This document shows, one piece after another, positions 31,903 to 40,409 of a stretch of DNA of 64,000 nucleotides. Origin of the DNA: a virus. The position numbers and the translations under genes are program-made. The stretch is from positions 62,001-126,000 of IMG/VR virus record IMGVR_UViG_3300028569_002417. One strand, 5' to 3'. Below the pieces are notes generated by a model, which was given only the letters and a program-made list of their open reading frames with translations, had not been told where the DNA came from and made no database searches. Each line of letters starts with the position of its first letter. The first letter of the stretch is position 1.

Positions 31903-32994
31903 ATGCAACTCACAGAAGAACAAAAAGATGTGATCAAAGGCATCTTGAAATCATTGGACAATGAACAGATTGTCACAATGGGAGGTCTTGCCGGAGTAGG
32001 TAAATCGACAATTTGCCGAACACTTCTCCAAGCACTTAAAAATAAAGGTCTATCTTTTGCTGTAAGTGCATATACTGGAAAAGCGGCTAATGTTCTTCGT
32101 AAGAAAGGACTTGGTGCCAACACAATCCATAGTATGATTTATCGTCCTGAAACTGACTCAAAAAGCGAAACAACTTGGCATTTGATTCCAAAATGGGAAA
32201 TAGAAGAACAAGTAGATGGTTTTATTATTGATGAAGCCAGCATGGTCAGTAGAGAAATACATCAGGATTTAGTCTCTTTTGGCTTACCAATCATATATGT
32301 TGGTGATCATGGACAGCTTGAACCAATTGGAACAAAATTTAATTTAATGGAAAACCCGATGTATAGACTTGAAACTGTACATCGTAATGCAGGTGAAATT
32401 GCACATTTTGCAGAACATCTCCGCAAAGGTAATTCGGCCAGCACATTTTCTGCATCTCAAAAAGTTCAAATAGTAGAAGAATCAGTGATAGAAGATAGGC
32501 ATTTAGCTGCTGTTGATCAAATAATTGTTGCTTTCAACAAGACTAGAGTCAAACTTAATCAAAGGGTTAGAAAAGAAAAGAAGATAGATTTTACATTTAT
32601 TGCAAAAGGTGAAAAAATAATTTGTTTAAGAAACAGCAGGCAACTTGGTCTTTTCAATGGAATGCAAGGAGTCGTAACTAAAGTTCACAAAAATGAAAAA
32701 TTTGATTTCACTTCTGATGGTTTGAGTTTTCATCAGATTAAATATGATCACGATCAATTTGGGCAAGAATCAAATCAATTTGAATTCAAGCAGGAAGCTA
32801 ATCCTTTCGACTATGCTTACGCCATCACATGCCATAAAGCTCAAGGAGATCAGTTCGGCAATGTAATAGTCTATGAGCAAAGGTGTGACAACTGGGATCA
32901 TGTAAGATGGTCTTATACCGCTGCTAGCAGGGCCGTAAACGGATTAATTTGGGTAAAATCAACAGAATTTCACCCTTCTTATCTCTTGTCTTAG
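31903..32994 (+). CDS. SF1 DNA helicase, Dda/RecD-like
   Basis: This 363-residue protein has helicase motifs in order: I GGLAGVGKST (27-36), Ia AVSAYTGKAA (~53-62), II FIIDEASM (107-114), III YVGDHGQLEPIG (~130-141), IV HRN, V/VI region ITCHKAQGDQF (~306-316) and SYTAASRAVNG (~331-341). This is the SF1B 5-to-3 group that includes T4 Dda and RecD2. Dda strips proteins from DNA and helps start replication. It is shorter than T4 Dda (439 residues), with a compact domain 2B. The gene has no overlap with its neighbours. Confidence 0.9.
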   Translation: MQLTEEQKDVIKGILKSLDNEQIVTMGGLAGVGKSTICRTLLQALKNKGLSFAVSAYTGKAANVLRKKGLGANTIHSMIYRPETDSKSETTWHLIPKWEIEEQVDGFIIDEASMVSREIHQDLVSFGLPIIYVGDHGQLEPIGTKFNLMENPMYRLETVHRNAGEIAHFAEHLRKGNSASTFSASQKVQIVEESVIEDRHLAAVDQIIVAFNKTRVKLNQRVRKEKKIDFTFIAKGEKIICLRNSRQLGLFNGMQGVVTKVHKNEKFDFTSDGLSFHQIKYDHDQFGQESNQFEFKQEANPFDYAYAITCHKAQGDQFGNVIVYEQRCDNWDHVRWSYTAASRAVNGLIWVKSTEFHPSYLLS

Positions 32995-33020
32995 AAATCG
33001 AATTGAGTTAAGATGAATGT

Positions 33021-33404
33021 GTGAAAGCCAACATCATTCATGTTACTGACCATGCAGTTGCTCGTTGGAAACAACGAGTTTCTGACGATCCTTATTTGAA
33101 TGTTTATAGAATTATTGATGTTGTCAAAAAAGCAAAATTAATTTCAAAAAAAGAAATAATTCCATTTACAACACCAAGACAGAAAAACACTATTTATGCG
33201 ATTTATGAAGACATTCTTTTTGTTATGGAGCCAATTGAAATAGATGAATATAATTTAGTTACAATCATTACTCAGACAGCGACATACACTCAAATTGTCA
33301 AAAAAACAAAAAAAATCAAAGAGCGTTTTGTACCAGAAACTAAAAAAAAGAAAAAGAAAATTCCTGCAAGGAAAAAACTAATCAATTTAATTGATGACTA
33401 TTGA
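33021..33404 (+). CDS. Basic hypothetical protein with GTG start
   Basis: This 127-residue protein is read from GTG at 33021. It opens MKANIIHVTDHAVARWKQRV, and the H-x(3)-R-W-x-x-R pattern is seen in phage proteins of unknown role and loosely in RelE/DUF4258-like small RNases. A beta-rich centre (IYAIYEDILFVMEPIE) is followed by a Lys-rich tail (~100-118). The toxin comparison is weak; no antitoxin partner is visible. It overlaps the reverse gene at 33398 by 7 bases. Confidence 0.5.
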   Translation: MKANIIHVTDHAVARWKQRVSDDPYLNVYRIIDVVKKAKLISKKEIIPFTTPRQKNTIYAIYEDILFVMEPIEIDEYNLVTIITQTATYTQIVKKTKKIKERFVPETKKKKKKIPARKKLINLIDDY

Positions 33405-34261
33405 CTGTCTCTGTTGGAACTGTTGATTATATTGACAATCTCTTCTCTTCTATTTTGCCAATAGGCAAGAGCAATAGATTTACCTTCTTGAACAGTTATC
33501 AAATCATTATTTTGGTATGCGCTTCCTAATGTATCCTCTACAATATTATCGCTTAAAATTCTTCTTACTAGAATTTTTACAATTTCACCTTTTTGAGCAT
33601 ATATTTTTGAACACCATATGCTTCCCAAAGGAATGCTATTTTCCGGTTCATTTGTTTGAATTTCAACAATTTGTTTTTTGTAAAAAGGTCTTTCGTTTCT
33701 TTCTCTATTTTCTTCGATTATTTTTTTTGCATTTTCCAAATCTATAAGGTCTGATTCGTTCCACATAGAACTTAACATGTCCAAATAAATTTTATGTTTA
33801 ACGCACTTTTTAATGACTACCTTTTCCAACTCACCTTTTTTTGCCGCTAATTTAGAATACAAAATATTACCAGAATTAAATTTAGAAGATGGAACACCTG
33901 CAACAGGATTGATTTTTTCTTTTTTAATGATTGGTTCAAATGCTAACATGTTAACATTTATAATGTTCTGTGCTTCCTCAAGAGTAATCAATTCATCTTC
34001 TCTGTACAAGCTGTTTAGCCTGTCTTCGTAGAAATTTACATCTTTATAAAATGTTTTAATTGTATTTTTAATATAAACTTTTTCAATTACTATTTTTTCT
34101 AACTTTCCCTTCAAAGCAGCACTTTTCAAGTAGGCTATATCTTTGCCTTTAAGATGGCCAGTTGAATAACGATCATACTTGTGATAATAATATATTTTCT
34201 TCCACTGCTTGGCGCTACCAAGAACAAATAAATTGCCACTTCCAATATAATTATATACCAT
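33398..34261 (-). CDS. Three-repeat protein of unknown function
   Basis: This 287-residue protein is preceded by AAGAGGTCAC. It contains three copies of a ~60-80 residue unit: a Ser/Lys start, A-x-KGELEKVVIKK, a run with LxSxW/Y, then DLI-x-LE-x-A-KKII. Copies lie at about residues 45-105, 128-195 and 215-275. Each looks like a small beta-barrel plus helix. It starts just after the stop of the upstream 164-residue gene, so the two form one operon. The N-terminus GSGNLFVLGSAKQWKKIYYY differs. The family is unknown to me; a virion-associated or surface-binding role is possible. Confidence 0.55.
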   Translation of the reverse strand: MVYNYIGSGNLFVLGSAKQWKKIYYYHKYDRYSTGHLKGKDIAYLKSAALKGKLEKIVIEKVYIKNTIKTFYKDVNFYEDRLNSLYREDELITLEEAQNIINVNMLAFEPIIKKEKINPVAGVPSSKFNSGNILYSKLAAKKGELEKVVIKKCVKHKIYLDMLSSMWNESDLIDLENAKKIIEENRERNERPFYKKQIVEIQTNEPENSIPLGSIWCSKIYAQKGEIVKILVRRILSDNIVEDTLGSAYQNNDLITVQEGKSIALAYWQNRREEIVNIINSSNRDSQ

Positions 34262-34269
34262 GTGACCTC

Positions 34270-34764
34270 TTATGCGCTTAATGTTTCAATTCGCTGATCT
34301 ATTAGTGACAACTGAGACAGATAGTAAGAACTTCTATCTCTGTAAATAAGAGATTGAGGTGTAAAGAAGCTTTTGTTTCCATCTGTTATTTCATAAGTCA
34401 ATTCTGCATCTAAGTCCCAATAAAATCCCAATACCGAATATTGAAATCCATCTGCTGTATAAACGGTATCTCCCAAATTGTATGGTAATAATTTTCTTAA
34501 TATTGAATCGAACGAAAGGAAAGCCTCTCCACTTATTTCCACGCCGCCAGTTGTAGTGATGTTATAATCAGCTTGAACAGGCGAAAAACCATCAATTATT
34601 ACACCATTTTTTGTTGTAATTACATAATTATCTGATATACCAGATATGGTTGCTCCACCAGCAGCAACTACATTCATGAGTTTTTCAACCATTGCAGCAC
34701 CATCAACCAATACACCATTTGAGCTTGGCTGAAGGTTCTGCATAATCCATTGAATGAGTGGCAT
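34270..34764 (-). CDS. Hypothetical protein with beta-turn repeats
   Basis: This 164-residue protein starts MPLIQWIMQNLQPSSNGVLV. Residues ~20-80 hold short repeats of the type GG-x-x-ISG / NGVIIDG / GGVEISG spaced ~20 residues apart, a beta-roll-like arrangement common in phage fibre or spike parts. The C-terminal half has LLPYNLGDTVYTADGFQYSV, a small barrel-like unit. TATATAAATT abuts the ATG without a ribosome site. It is the first gene of a two-gene reverse operon with the three-repeat protein. Confidence 0.5.
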   Translation of the reverse strand: MPLIQWIMQNLQPSSNGVLVDGAAMVEKLMNVVAAGGATISGISDNYVITTKNGVIIDGFSPVQADYNITTTGGVEISGEAFLSFDSILRKLLPYNLGDTVYTADGFQYSVLGFYWDLDAELTYEITDGNKSFFTPQSLIYRDRSSYYLSQLSLIDQRIETLSA

Positions 34765-34816
34765 AATTTATATATTGTGTCTACTCTATTAGAATGATTA
34801 ATTTCGAGGCGAAACC

Positions 34817-35608
34817 ATGAATTTGATAAAAAAATGTCGTTATGGACTTATGATTTACAATAACAGCGACATATGGGTTGGTCGCTCTATTGAAAAATAC
34901 GGTGAGTTTTCTGAATCAGAAGTACAAGTTTTTCAAGATATAGTGAAACCCGGCAATGTTGTTCTCAATCTTGGAGCCAATATTGGATGCCACTCTGTTG
35001 CTTTGTCTAGATTGGTTGGACCAAATGGTGTTGTTTTTTCATATGAGCCAGAAAGAAATAATTTCACAACATTGGCTGGCAATATTGCCATAAACAACCT
35101 CAGAAACGTCTATGCCTTTCAAAAAGCAGTTGGTTCAACAAGCGGTCTTATTGCAGTGCCAGAAATCAACATAGAAAAGACAGTTAACTTCGGAGGTCTT
35201 TCTCTTGTTCATGATTACAGTGGTAGCTCACACTATCCAGTTCCACTCATCACACTTGATGAATGTAATTTTATCAAGTGTGATTTAATTAAAATTGATA
35301 TTGAAGGAATGGAAAAATTAGCTTTGCAAGGATCACAAGAAACCATTAAGAAAAACAAACCAATTCTTTATGTTGAAAACGACAGAGAAGAAAAATCTAA
35401 AGATTTAATCGAATACATAAAATCATTGGATTATATTGTTTACAAACACCTTGCTCCTCTTTTTAATCCTAACAATTTTTTTGGTAACAAGGAAAATGTT
35501 TTTGTAAATGAAAATAATGCCTTGATAGTGTCAAGCAACCTTTATTGTCACCATAAAAGCATTGATTCTCCAATTAATGTCAAAAAATTTGCAATGGAGT
35601 TAATTTGA
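34817..35608 (+). CDS. FkbM-family methyltransferase
   Basis: This 263-residue protein is preceded by GAGGCGAAACC. SAM loop is VVLNLGANIGCHSVALSRL (~47-65), beta-2 acidic end FSYEPERNN (~73-81) and the FkbM signature CDLIKIDIEGMEKLAL (~153-168). It likely methylates a sugar hydroxyl. The stop codon overlaps the TTG start of the caspase-like gene by four bases, so the two are co-translated, an unexpected pair. It differs enough from the FkbM protein at 22883 to be an independent acquisition. Confidence 0.82.
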   Translation: MNLIKKCRYGLMIYNNSDIWVGRSIEKYGEFSESEVQVFQDIVKPGNVVLNLGANIGCHSVALSRLVGPNGVVFSYEPERNNFTTLAGNIAINNLRNVYAFQKAVGSTSGLIAVPEINIEKTVNFGGLSLVHDYSGSSHYPVPLITLDECNFIKCDLIKIDIEGMEKLALQGSQETIKKNKPILYVENDREEKSKDLIEYIKSLDYIVYKHLAPLFNPNNFFGNKENVFVNENNALIVSSNLYCHHKSIDSPINVKKFAMELI

Positions 35609-36498
35609 TTACAGCATTTATTGTTTTTTTAAGTTTAGGTCAAAATGCGCCTGAAACAACAGGACTTCCTTATGATCGCAATGCCAAAAACATTGCGACT
35701 CTCTTCACCATGACAAATGAAGATGGAAGGCTTGAAAACATCCAAATTATGGAAAGTATTTTCAAAGATGGAAGTCTTGGATTCAAATCTGAATCACATC
35801 ATAATAAGTCTTCAAAATACATTTACGAGAGATTAGAATCTGCCGCAAAAGAAGTAGGAACATACGGAACACTTCTTTTTTATGTAAATAGTCATGGAGG
35901 AGGAAGCTGGAAAAATTTTTCAATGACTGCTGCTGGAGGTGATTTCAAATTCAGCAAAGCTCTTCAAGCTATTGCAAAAGGAAACAAAGTGAAAAGACTT
36001 ATTATTTTCATAGACACATGTCACGCAGAAGGAGGAATTCAAGAAGGATTCCAAGAAGGAGGCAAGCAGATTTTGAACATAAGAACAGGTTTGCAAGAAC
36101 TACCTTCAATTTATAAGGTTTCTGACCCAGATAAGTTTTTTGACACAGAAATTACAATTAATTATGGACAAGATAGCGGTTCTTATTCAGAAGCACTGAT
36201 ACTTGCCTCGACAAATGTTAACACATTATCAACAAGAACTATTTTCCCAACAAAAATGAAAGCAACACTTCAAAAAATAAAAAATGAAAAAACAATTACA
36301 GTAGCACAATTCTTAAAGAAATTCGCAGAATCACACAATGACGTTTATCAAAAACCATTATACAAAGTTTTACCAGATGATAAAATTTTGAGTGAACCTT
36401 TGTTTGCTAATGTTGTAAGAGAGATCACGATATTTGACAGAGTTGAAAATAAAAAAATCAATTTACCGAGCAGTTATGTCATTTTGCCTTCTGATTAA
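35605..36498 (+). CDS. Caspase-fold cysteine peptidase (putative)
   Basis: This 297-residue protein starts on TTG at 35605, overlapping the upstream stop; GGAG lies 6 bases before. Residues ~2-12 (ITAFIVFLSLG) are hydrophobic and may be a short signal or anchor. The clan CD pattern is clear: GTLLFYVNSHGGG with His97 and RLIIFIDTCHAEGG with Cys139, each at the end of a hydrophobic strand as in metacaspase, legumain and gingipain-like peptidases. A later segment EALILASTNVNTLS fits the next core strand. The rest is unassigned. Phage caspase-like enzymes are rare to my knowledge. Targets could be host proteins or virion precursors. Confidence 0.7.
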   Translation: MITAFIVFLSLGQNAPETTGLPYDRNAKNIATLFTMTNEDGRLENIQIMESIFKDGSLGFKSESHHNKSSKYIYERLESAAKEVGTYGTLLFYVNSHGGGSWKNFSMTAAGGDFKFSKALQAIAKGNKVKRLIIFIDTCHAEGGIQEGFQEGGKQILNIRTGLQELPSIYKVSDPDKFFDTEITINYGQDSGSYSEALILASTNVNTLSTRTIFPTKMKATLQKIKNEKTITVAQFLKKFAESHNDVYQKPLYKVLPDDKILSEPLFANVVREITIFDRVENKKINLPSSYVILPSD

Positions 36499-37855
36499 TT
36501 GGTAAGCTTTCTACAACTTCATGGATAAGGTCTTTCCAAGTTGTTTTACAACGAAACAATCTTGCAGATGGATACCAAGGAGTTGTTTCTACATCATCAA
36601 ACCATCGCCAATCACAATGTTTTGCCAGTAAAATCCAAACTGGCTTACCCATGGCTCCACACAAGTGAGCTAGTCCCGTATCAACTGTAATGACCAGATC
36701 AAGACTTTCAATGATGTTGGCTAAGTCTGTAAAGTTTTGTATTTTTTTACTCATGTCGATTACAGAAAAAGATTCAATTCCTTCATTCAAATCAATACTT
36801 CCTTGTGGCCAATCCCTTTTTGTTTTAACGCCTTTCATAAGACTGTAACATTGAACATTTTTACATTCAATCAGTTCTTTCATGGCAATAATTGGCATTG
36901 ATCTTAAAAAATCTCTTGCGTGGTCTGAGTTTCCTCCCCAACATATTCCTATTTTCATTTTACTTTTTGGACATTTTAATTTAATTTTTCCCGTTGACTT
37001 GAAATAAGGCTCGCAAAAAACGTCTTCTGAATTGCATGTTTTGAATATTTTAGGCAAACTGCAAACAGAAATACAGTAATCACTCTTGGGAGGGTCTGGC
37101 CAATTATTATTATTTTGTCTTGATATAACTTCATCGATATCAAAACTATCACGCACCATTTGTGCAATTGGCTCTTGAACCTCACAAATTATTTTACCAA
37201 CAAGTGGACGAATTCTTTTTATAAATCTGGAAAAGAAAATAAAGTCTCCCAACCCTTGCTCGCTATAAATAAGCAATGATTTTTTCTTGATCTTTTGTCC
37301 TTCCCATTCTGGCTGTAAAAACCTTTTCTTGAATCTCGAAGTAATATCATGGGAAAAAAATCTATAATCATAAAGCCTAAATCCTTCCTCATATTCTCCA
37401 CGCCTAAGCAAACTTAACCCTAAGTTGAAATTACTCATGGCATGATTAGGATTTATATTAAGCGATTTTCGATACATTTCTTCAGATTCTTTGTATCTTA
37501 ATACATTTGCAAGAACTACTCCTGCATTATAATAAGGGTCAAGATTTTCTCCCCTTGAGTAGTCAATAGTTTTCATCGCTGTTTCAACAGAATTATCGTG
37601 ATCTCCCATTACGCTGTAAACATGAGTCAAATTAGACCAAATATGCCAATTTGAAGGATCAATTTTTAGAGCCGACTCAAATGTTTCTAATGATTTTTTA
37701 TAATCTTTCAAATTGGTGCAATATGATAGCCCTAAACAGTTTAGCGCCTGAACAGCCATGTGTTCACAAGACCAAATAGCCTCTCCATTCCTTCCTTGAG
37801 AAGTCAAACTAGTGTAATCGGTGTAAAAATCAGACAGTAATTTTTCTAAATGCAT
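36479..37855 (-). CDS. TPR-glycosyltransferase
   Basis: This is 458 residues from the ATG at 37855 (TAGGAC upstream). Residues ~25-190 are TPR repeats, with YKKSLETFESALKIDPSNWH, YYNAGVVLANVLRYKESEEM and HAMSNFNLGLSLLRRGEYEE. The C-terminal half is a GT-B-like domain: SLLIYSEQGLGDFIFFSRFI (~225-244), KIGICWGGNSDHARDFLRSM (~305-325) and LVITVDTGLAHLCGAMGKPV (~395-414), the last being typical of heptosyltransferase/TPR-linked family 9-like proteins. It probably modifies proteins or glycans. The acceptor is unknown. It converges with the caspase-like gene (20-base overlap). Confidence 0.78.
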   Translation of the reverse strand: MHLEKLLSDFYTDYTSLTSQGRNGEAIWSCEHMAVQALNCLGLSYCTNLKDYKKSLETFESALKIDPSNWHIWSNLTHVYSVMGDHDNSVETAMKTIDYSRGENLDPYYNAGVVLANVLRYKESEEMYRKSLNINPNHAMSNFNLGLSLLRRGEYEEGFRLYDYRFFSHDITSRFKKRFLQPEWEGQKIKKKSLLIYSEQGLGDFIFFSRFIKRIRPLVGKIICEVQEPIAQMVRDSFDIDEVISRQNNNNWPDPPKSDYCISVCSLPKIFKTCNSEDVFCEPYFKSTGKIKLKCPKSKMKIGICWGGNSDHARDFLRSMPIIAMKELIECKNVQCYSLMKGVKTKRDWPQGSIDLNEGIESFSVIDMSKKIQNFTDLANIIESLDLVITVDTGLAHLCGAMGKPVWILLAKHCDWRWFDDVETTPWYPSARLFRCKTTWKDLIHEVVESLPINQKAK

Positions 37856-37914
37856 CTGTTTTGTCCTATATAAAATAGTTTTGAACCTAAAAATAAAATG
37901 AAAAGGCAATCTTT

Positions 37915-38142
37915 ATGGCAGACTTATTTAGTAACAATCTAGATTTAACAATAATGCGCCATGAACATGCAAAAATGATTGCTCAGGTGAACATCCAAGC
38001 CAAAAGCATCAGAATAATTGAGTTACAAGAAGAAATTGTTCGTTGTAATAACGATATGGAAGCACAAAAAAAAGTAATCGAAGAAGCAGAGAGAAACATA
38101 AAAATCCATCAAGAGGCTAAAAATTCCAAAGAAAAGGAGTAA
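37915..38142 (+). CDS. Small coiled-coil protein
   Basis: This 75-residue protein is preceded by AAAAGG. Residues ~15-70 form one long charged coiled coil (IQAKSIRIIELQEEIVRCNN...). It leads the fibre block, ending 4 bases before the first fibre gene. A trimerisation or fibre-assembly role is plausible. A TATATAAAATA box lies about 40 bases upstream. Confidence 0.6.
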   Translation: MADLFSNNLDLTIMRHEHAKMIAQVNIQAKSIRIIELQEEIVRCNNDMEAQKKVIEEAERNIKIHQEAKNSKEKE

Positions 38143-38146
38143 TTAA

Positions 38147-39724
38147 ATGGCTGATATACAGACGCAACTTCCAGTAAAGCTTACAGATAATACAAACACA
38201 GCGGCAATTACAGCTGGAAACGCTCTGAAAGTTGACAACTCAAGCGTTACTCAGCCAGTTAGTGGAACAATAACTGCTGTTCCAACTGGAACCTATACAG
38301 TTGCTGGTACTATATCCGCCACTGTTAGTGGAACACAAACCGTAACTGGTTTAGGTACTGCTGGAACAGCTAATGCAGGAGTCATAACAATTCAAGGCAT
38401 CGCAGGCATGACAGCCTTAGATGTTACAGGAACAGTTGACACAACTGGCAGTACAGTAACTATTGGTAATTCAATTACTGTTGGCGATGGTACAATCACT
38501 GTCGCTAACCCAGTAAACACAGTAACAGTTGCTAACACAGTAGAAACAGTTACTGTTGCGAGCGGTACTATTTCAGTCAATGATGGTACAATCACCGTTG
38601 CCAACCCAGTAAACACGGTAACGGTTGCTAACACAGTAGAAACAGTCACAATTGCTAGTGGTACAGTCACTGTTGCTAGTGGTACTATTTCGGTCAATGA
38701 CGGTACAATAACTGTTGCCAACCCAGTAAATACAGTAACAGTTGCTAACACAGTAGAAACAGTCACAATTGCAAGCGGTACAGTTACTGTTGCGAGCGGT
38801 ACTATTTCGGTCAATGATGGTACAATCACCGTTGCTAACCCAGTAAACACAGTAACGGTTGCCAATACAGTAGAAACGGTCACAGTTGCAAGCGGTACAG
38901 TCACAGTTGCAAGCGGTACAGTCACAGTTGCAAGCGGTACTATTTCGGTCAATGACGGTACAATCACCGTTGCCAACCCAGTAAACACGGTAACGGTTGC
39001 TAACACAGTAGAAACGGTCACAATTGCTAGTGGTACAGTCACTGTTGCTAGTGGTACAGTCACTGTTGCGAGCGGTACTATTTCGGTCAATGATGGTACA
39101 ATCACCGTTGCTAACCCAGTAAACACAGTAACGGTTGCCAATACAGTAGAAACGGTCACAGTTGCAAGCGGTACAGTCACAGTTGCAAGTGGTACTATTT
39201 CGGTTAATGACGGTACAATCACCGTTGCAAACCCAGTAAGCACAGTGACAATTGCAAGCGGTACAGTAACCACTTCGCCTTCTGGAACTCAAACTATAAC
39301 AGGAAGTGGAACTGCTGGAACCGCTGCTGCTGGCGTTGTAAGTATTCAAGGTATCAACAACGCTTACAACTTAAATGTTAGTCTTCTTTCTCAGACTGGA
39401 ATAGTTGTAAATCATGATACTTCTGTTGATGTTGCGAATAGCAGCACTGGCACCGTTTCTTACACAGTTACGGCTGGAAAAACATTTTATCTTAAGGGCA
39501 TTATTGCAAGTTCTTCTGGAGCGCCTTGCAAGGTAATTGTTGATTCTGGAGCAGGTCCAACTGTTTATGGAGTAGGATTCTATTCTGCGGCCATACCATA
39601 TTTGGCAATGAATTTCGTTCAGCCTCCTGCAATATCTGCTGCTACAGTAGTCAGGGTTAAAATTCAGAATAATGCGGGATCGGCACAAACTGTTTATGCA
39701 ACAATTATGGGTGAAGAGAGATAA
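38147..39724 (+). CDS. Tail fibre protein with heptad beta repeats
   Basis: This 525-residue protein starts MADIQTQLPVKLTDNTNTAA, a likely attachment end shared in style with the next gene. Residues ~105-375 are seven units built of ISVNDGT-ITVANPV-NTVTVAN-TVETVTV plus one to three copies of ASGTVTV. This suggests a regular beta-solenoid shaft. A module SGTQTITGSGTAGTAAAGVV (and IQGI after it) occurs before and after the shaft. The C-terminal ~110 residues (VSYTVTAGKTFYLKGIIASS...) form a globular beta tip. A strong terminator follows. Confidence 0.8.
   Translation: MADIQTQLPVKLTDNTNTAAITAGNALKVDNSSVTQPVSGTITAVPTGTYTVAGTISATVSGTQTVTGLGTAGTANAGVITIQGIAGMTALDVTGTVDTTGSTVTIGNSITVGDGTITVANPVNTVTVANTVETVTVASGTISVNDGTITVANPVNTVTVANTVETVTIASGTVTVASGTISVNDGTITVANPVNTVTVANTVETVTIASGTVTVASGTISVNDGTITVANPVNTVTVANTVETVTVASGTVTVASGTVTVASGTISVNDGTITVANPVNTVTVANTVETVTIASGTVTVASGTVTVASGTISVNDGTITVANPVNTVTVANTVETVTVASGTVTVASGTISVNDGTITVANPVSTVTIASGTVTTSPSGTQTITGSGTAGTAAAGVVSIQGINNAYNLNVSLLSQTGIVVNHDTSVDVANSSTGTVSYTVTAGKTFYLKGIIASSSGAPCKVIVDSGAGPTVYGVGFYSAAIPYLAMNFVQPPAISAATVVRVKIQNNAGSAQTVYATIMGEER
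38480..39270 (+). repeat. Tandem 117/138-bp coding repeats with variable 21-bp subunits
   Basis: The DNA repeats about seven times in the fibre gene. Units of 117 bp differ from units of 138 bp by one extra 21-bp segment encoding ASGTVTV. Copies are nearly identical at base level, with synonymous changes only, which indicates recent expansion by slippage or recombination. Confidence 0.85.
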
Positions 39725-39752
39725 AATCAACATTGAGGTCAAATTTACAAAA

Positions 39753-39780
39753 GCCCGCAAAAACACTTGCGGGTTTTTTT
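39753..39780 (+). terminator. Rho-independent terminator
   Basis: CCCGCAA (39754-39760) pairs with TTGCGGG (39767-39773) around a 6-base loop, followed by seven T. It ends the coiled-coil/fibre transcript. Confidence 0.92.
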
Positions 39781-39811
39781 GTGTAAAAACAGTAGTTTTA
39801 CTAACCTTAGG

Positions 39812-39819
39812 GATAAATA
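39812..39819 (+). promoter_or_regulatory. GATAAATA box, possible late promoter
   Basis: GATAAATA, one change from the T4 late box TATAAATA, lies 7 bases before the ATG at 39827 and just after a terminator. No ribosome site precedes that ATG. Confidence 0.45.
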
Positions 39820-39826
39820 AATAATC

Positions 39827-40390
39827 ATGGGTGACTTATCAAGAGTTCAAACTTCAATTCCTGTTCAGCTTGTAGATGCAAATGATTTACAGGTTGTTGA
39901 CATTACTACAAGTACGCCTAGCGGTACTGAAGCTGGTGTAGTTGTTCGTAATATACCTAGTGGGACGCAAACTGTAGAGGGAACCGTAACTGCTTCTCCT
40001 AGTGGAACTTACACTGTGGCTGGTGGTGGTTCTGCTGGGACTGCTGCTGCTGGTGTAGTTACGGTTCAGGGTATAGCGAGTGGTGTTTCTGTAGCTGTGG
40101 CTTTAGATAATAGCAGTTATAAAAGTAAAGGCACAAATACATTTACTACATCTGCTCCTAATGGAACAGCTACATCAATAATTGGATCGAATGCTAATCG
40201 AGCATCTTTACTCATTTACAATGCTGGTTCTGCGACAGTTTATCTTGGGAAGTCAGGTAGTGTGACTACTGGCAATGGCGTTCCTTTGTTGCCTAATGCG
40301 AGCATTGAAGACACAGAAAGCACAGATTCTTGGTATGGAATCACTGGTGGAACCACAGGTGATTTAAGGGTAATTGAAACAGCAATATAA
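39827..40390 (+). CDS. Fibre-associated protein
   Basis: This 187-residue protein starts MGDLSRVQTSIPVQLVDAND, like the N-terminus of the preceding fibre. It carries one copy of the shared module SGTYTVAGGGSAGTAAAGVV followed by VQGI (~62-85), then a beta-sandwich of ~90 residues (RASLLIYNAGSATVYLGKSG...) of the kind found at fibre tips or in head decoration. It may be a short fibre or an adaptor. It is separated by 19 bases from the large fibre gene. Confidence 0.65.
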   Translation: MGDLSRVQTSIPVQLVDANDLQVVDITTSTPSGTEAGVVVRNIPSGTQTVEGTVTASPSGTYTVAGGGSAGTAAAGVVTVQGIASGVSVAVALDNSSYKSKGTNTFTTSAPNGTATSIIGSNANRASLLIYNAGSATVYLGKSGSVTTGNGVPLLPNASIEDTESTDSWYGITGGTTGDLRVIETAI

Positions 40391-40409
40391 TCAAGAATGG
40401 GAATGAAAG

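Noticed and set aside
33021-33404. RelE-like toxin
   Set aside because: Only a short H/RW/R pattern fits and no antitoxin gene is adjacent.
38480-39270. CRISPR-like regular repeats
   Set aside because: Repeats are long, coding, in frame and lack unique spacers; they encode a fibre shaft.
38392-39349. Long reverse open frames of about 293 and 258 codons
   Set aside because: They mirror the tandem repeat of the forward fibre; composition is a repeat artefact with no start signals.
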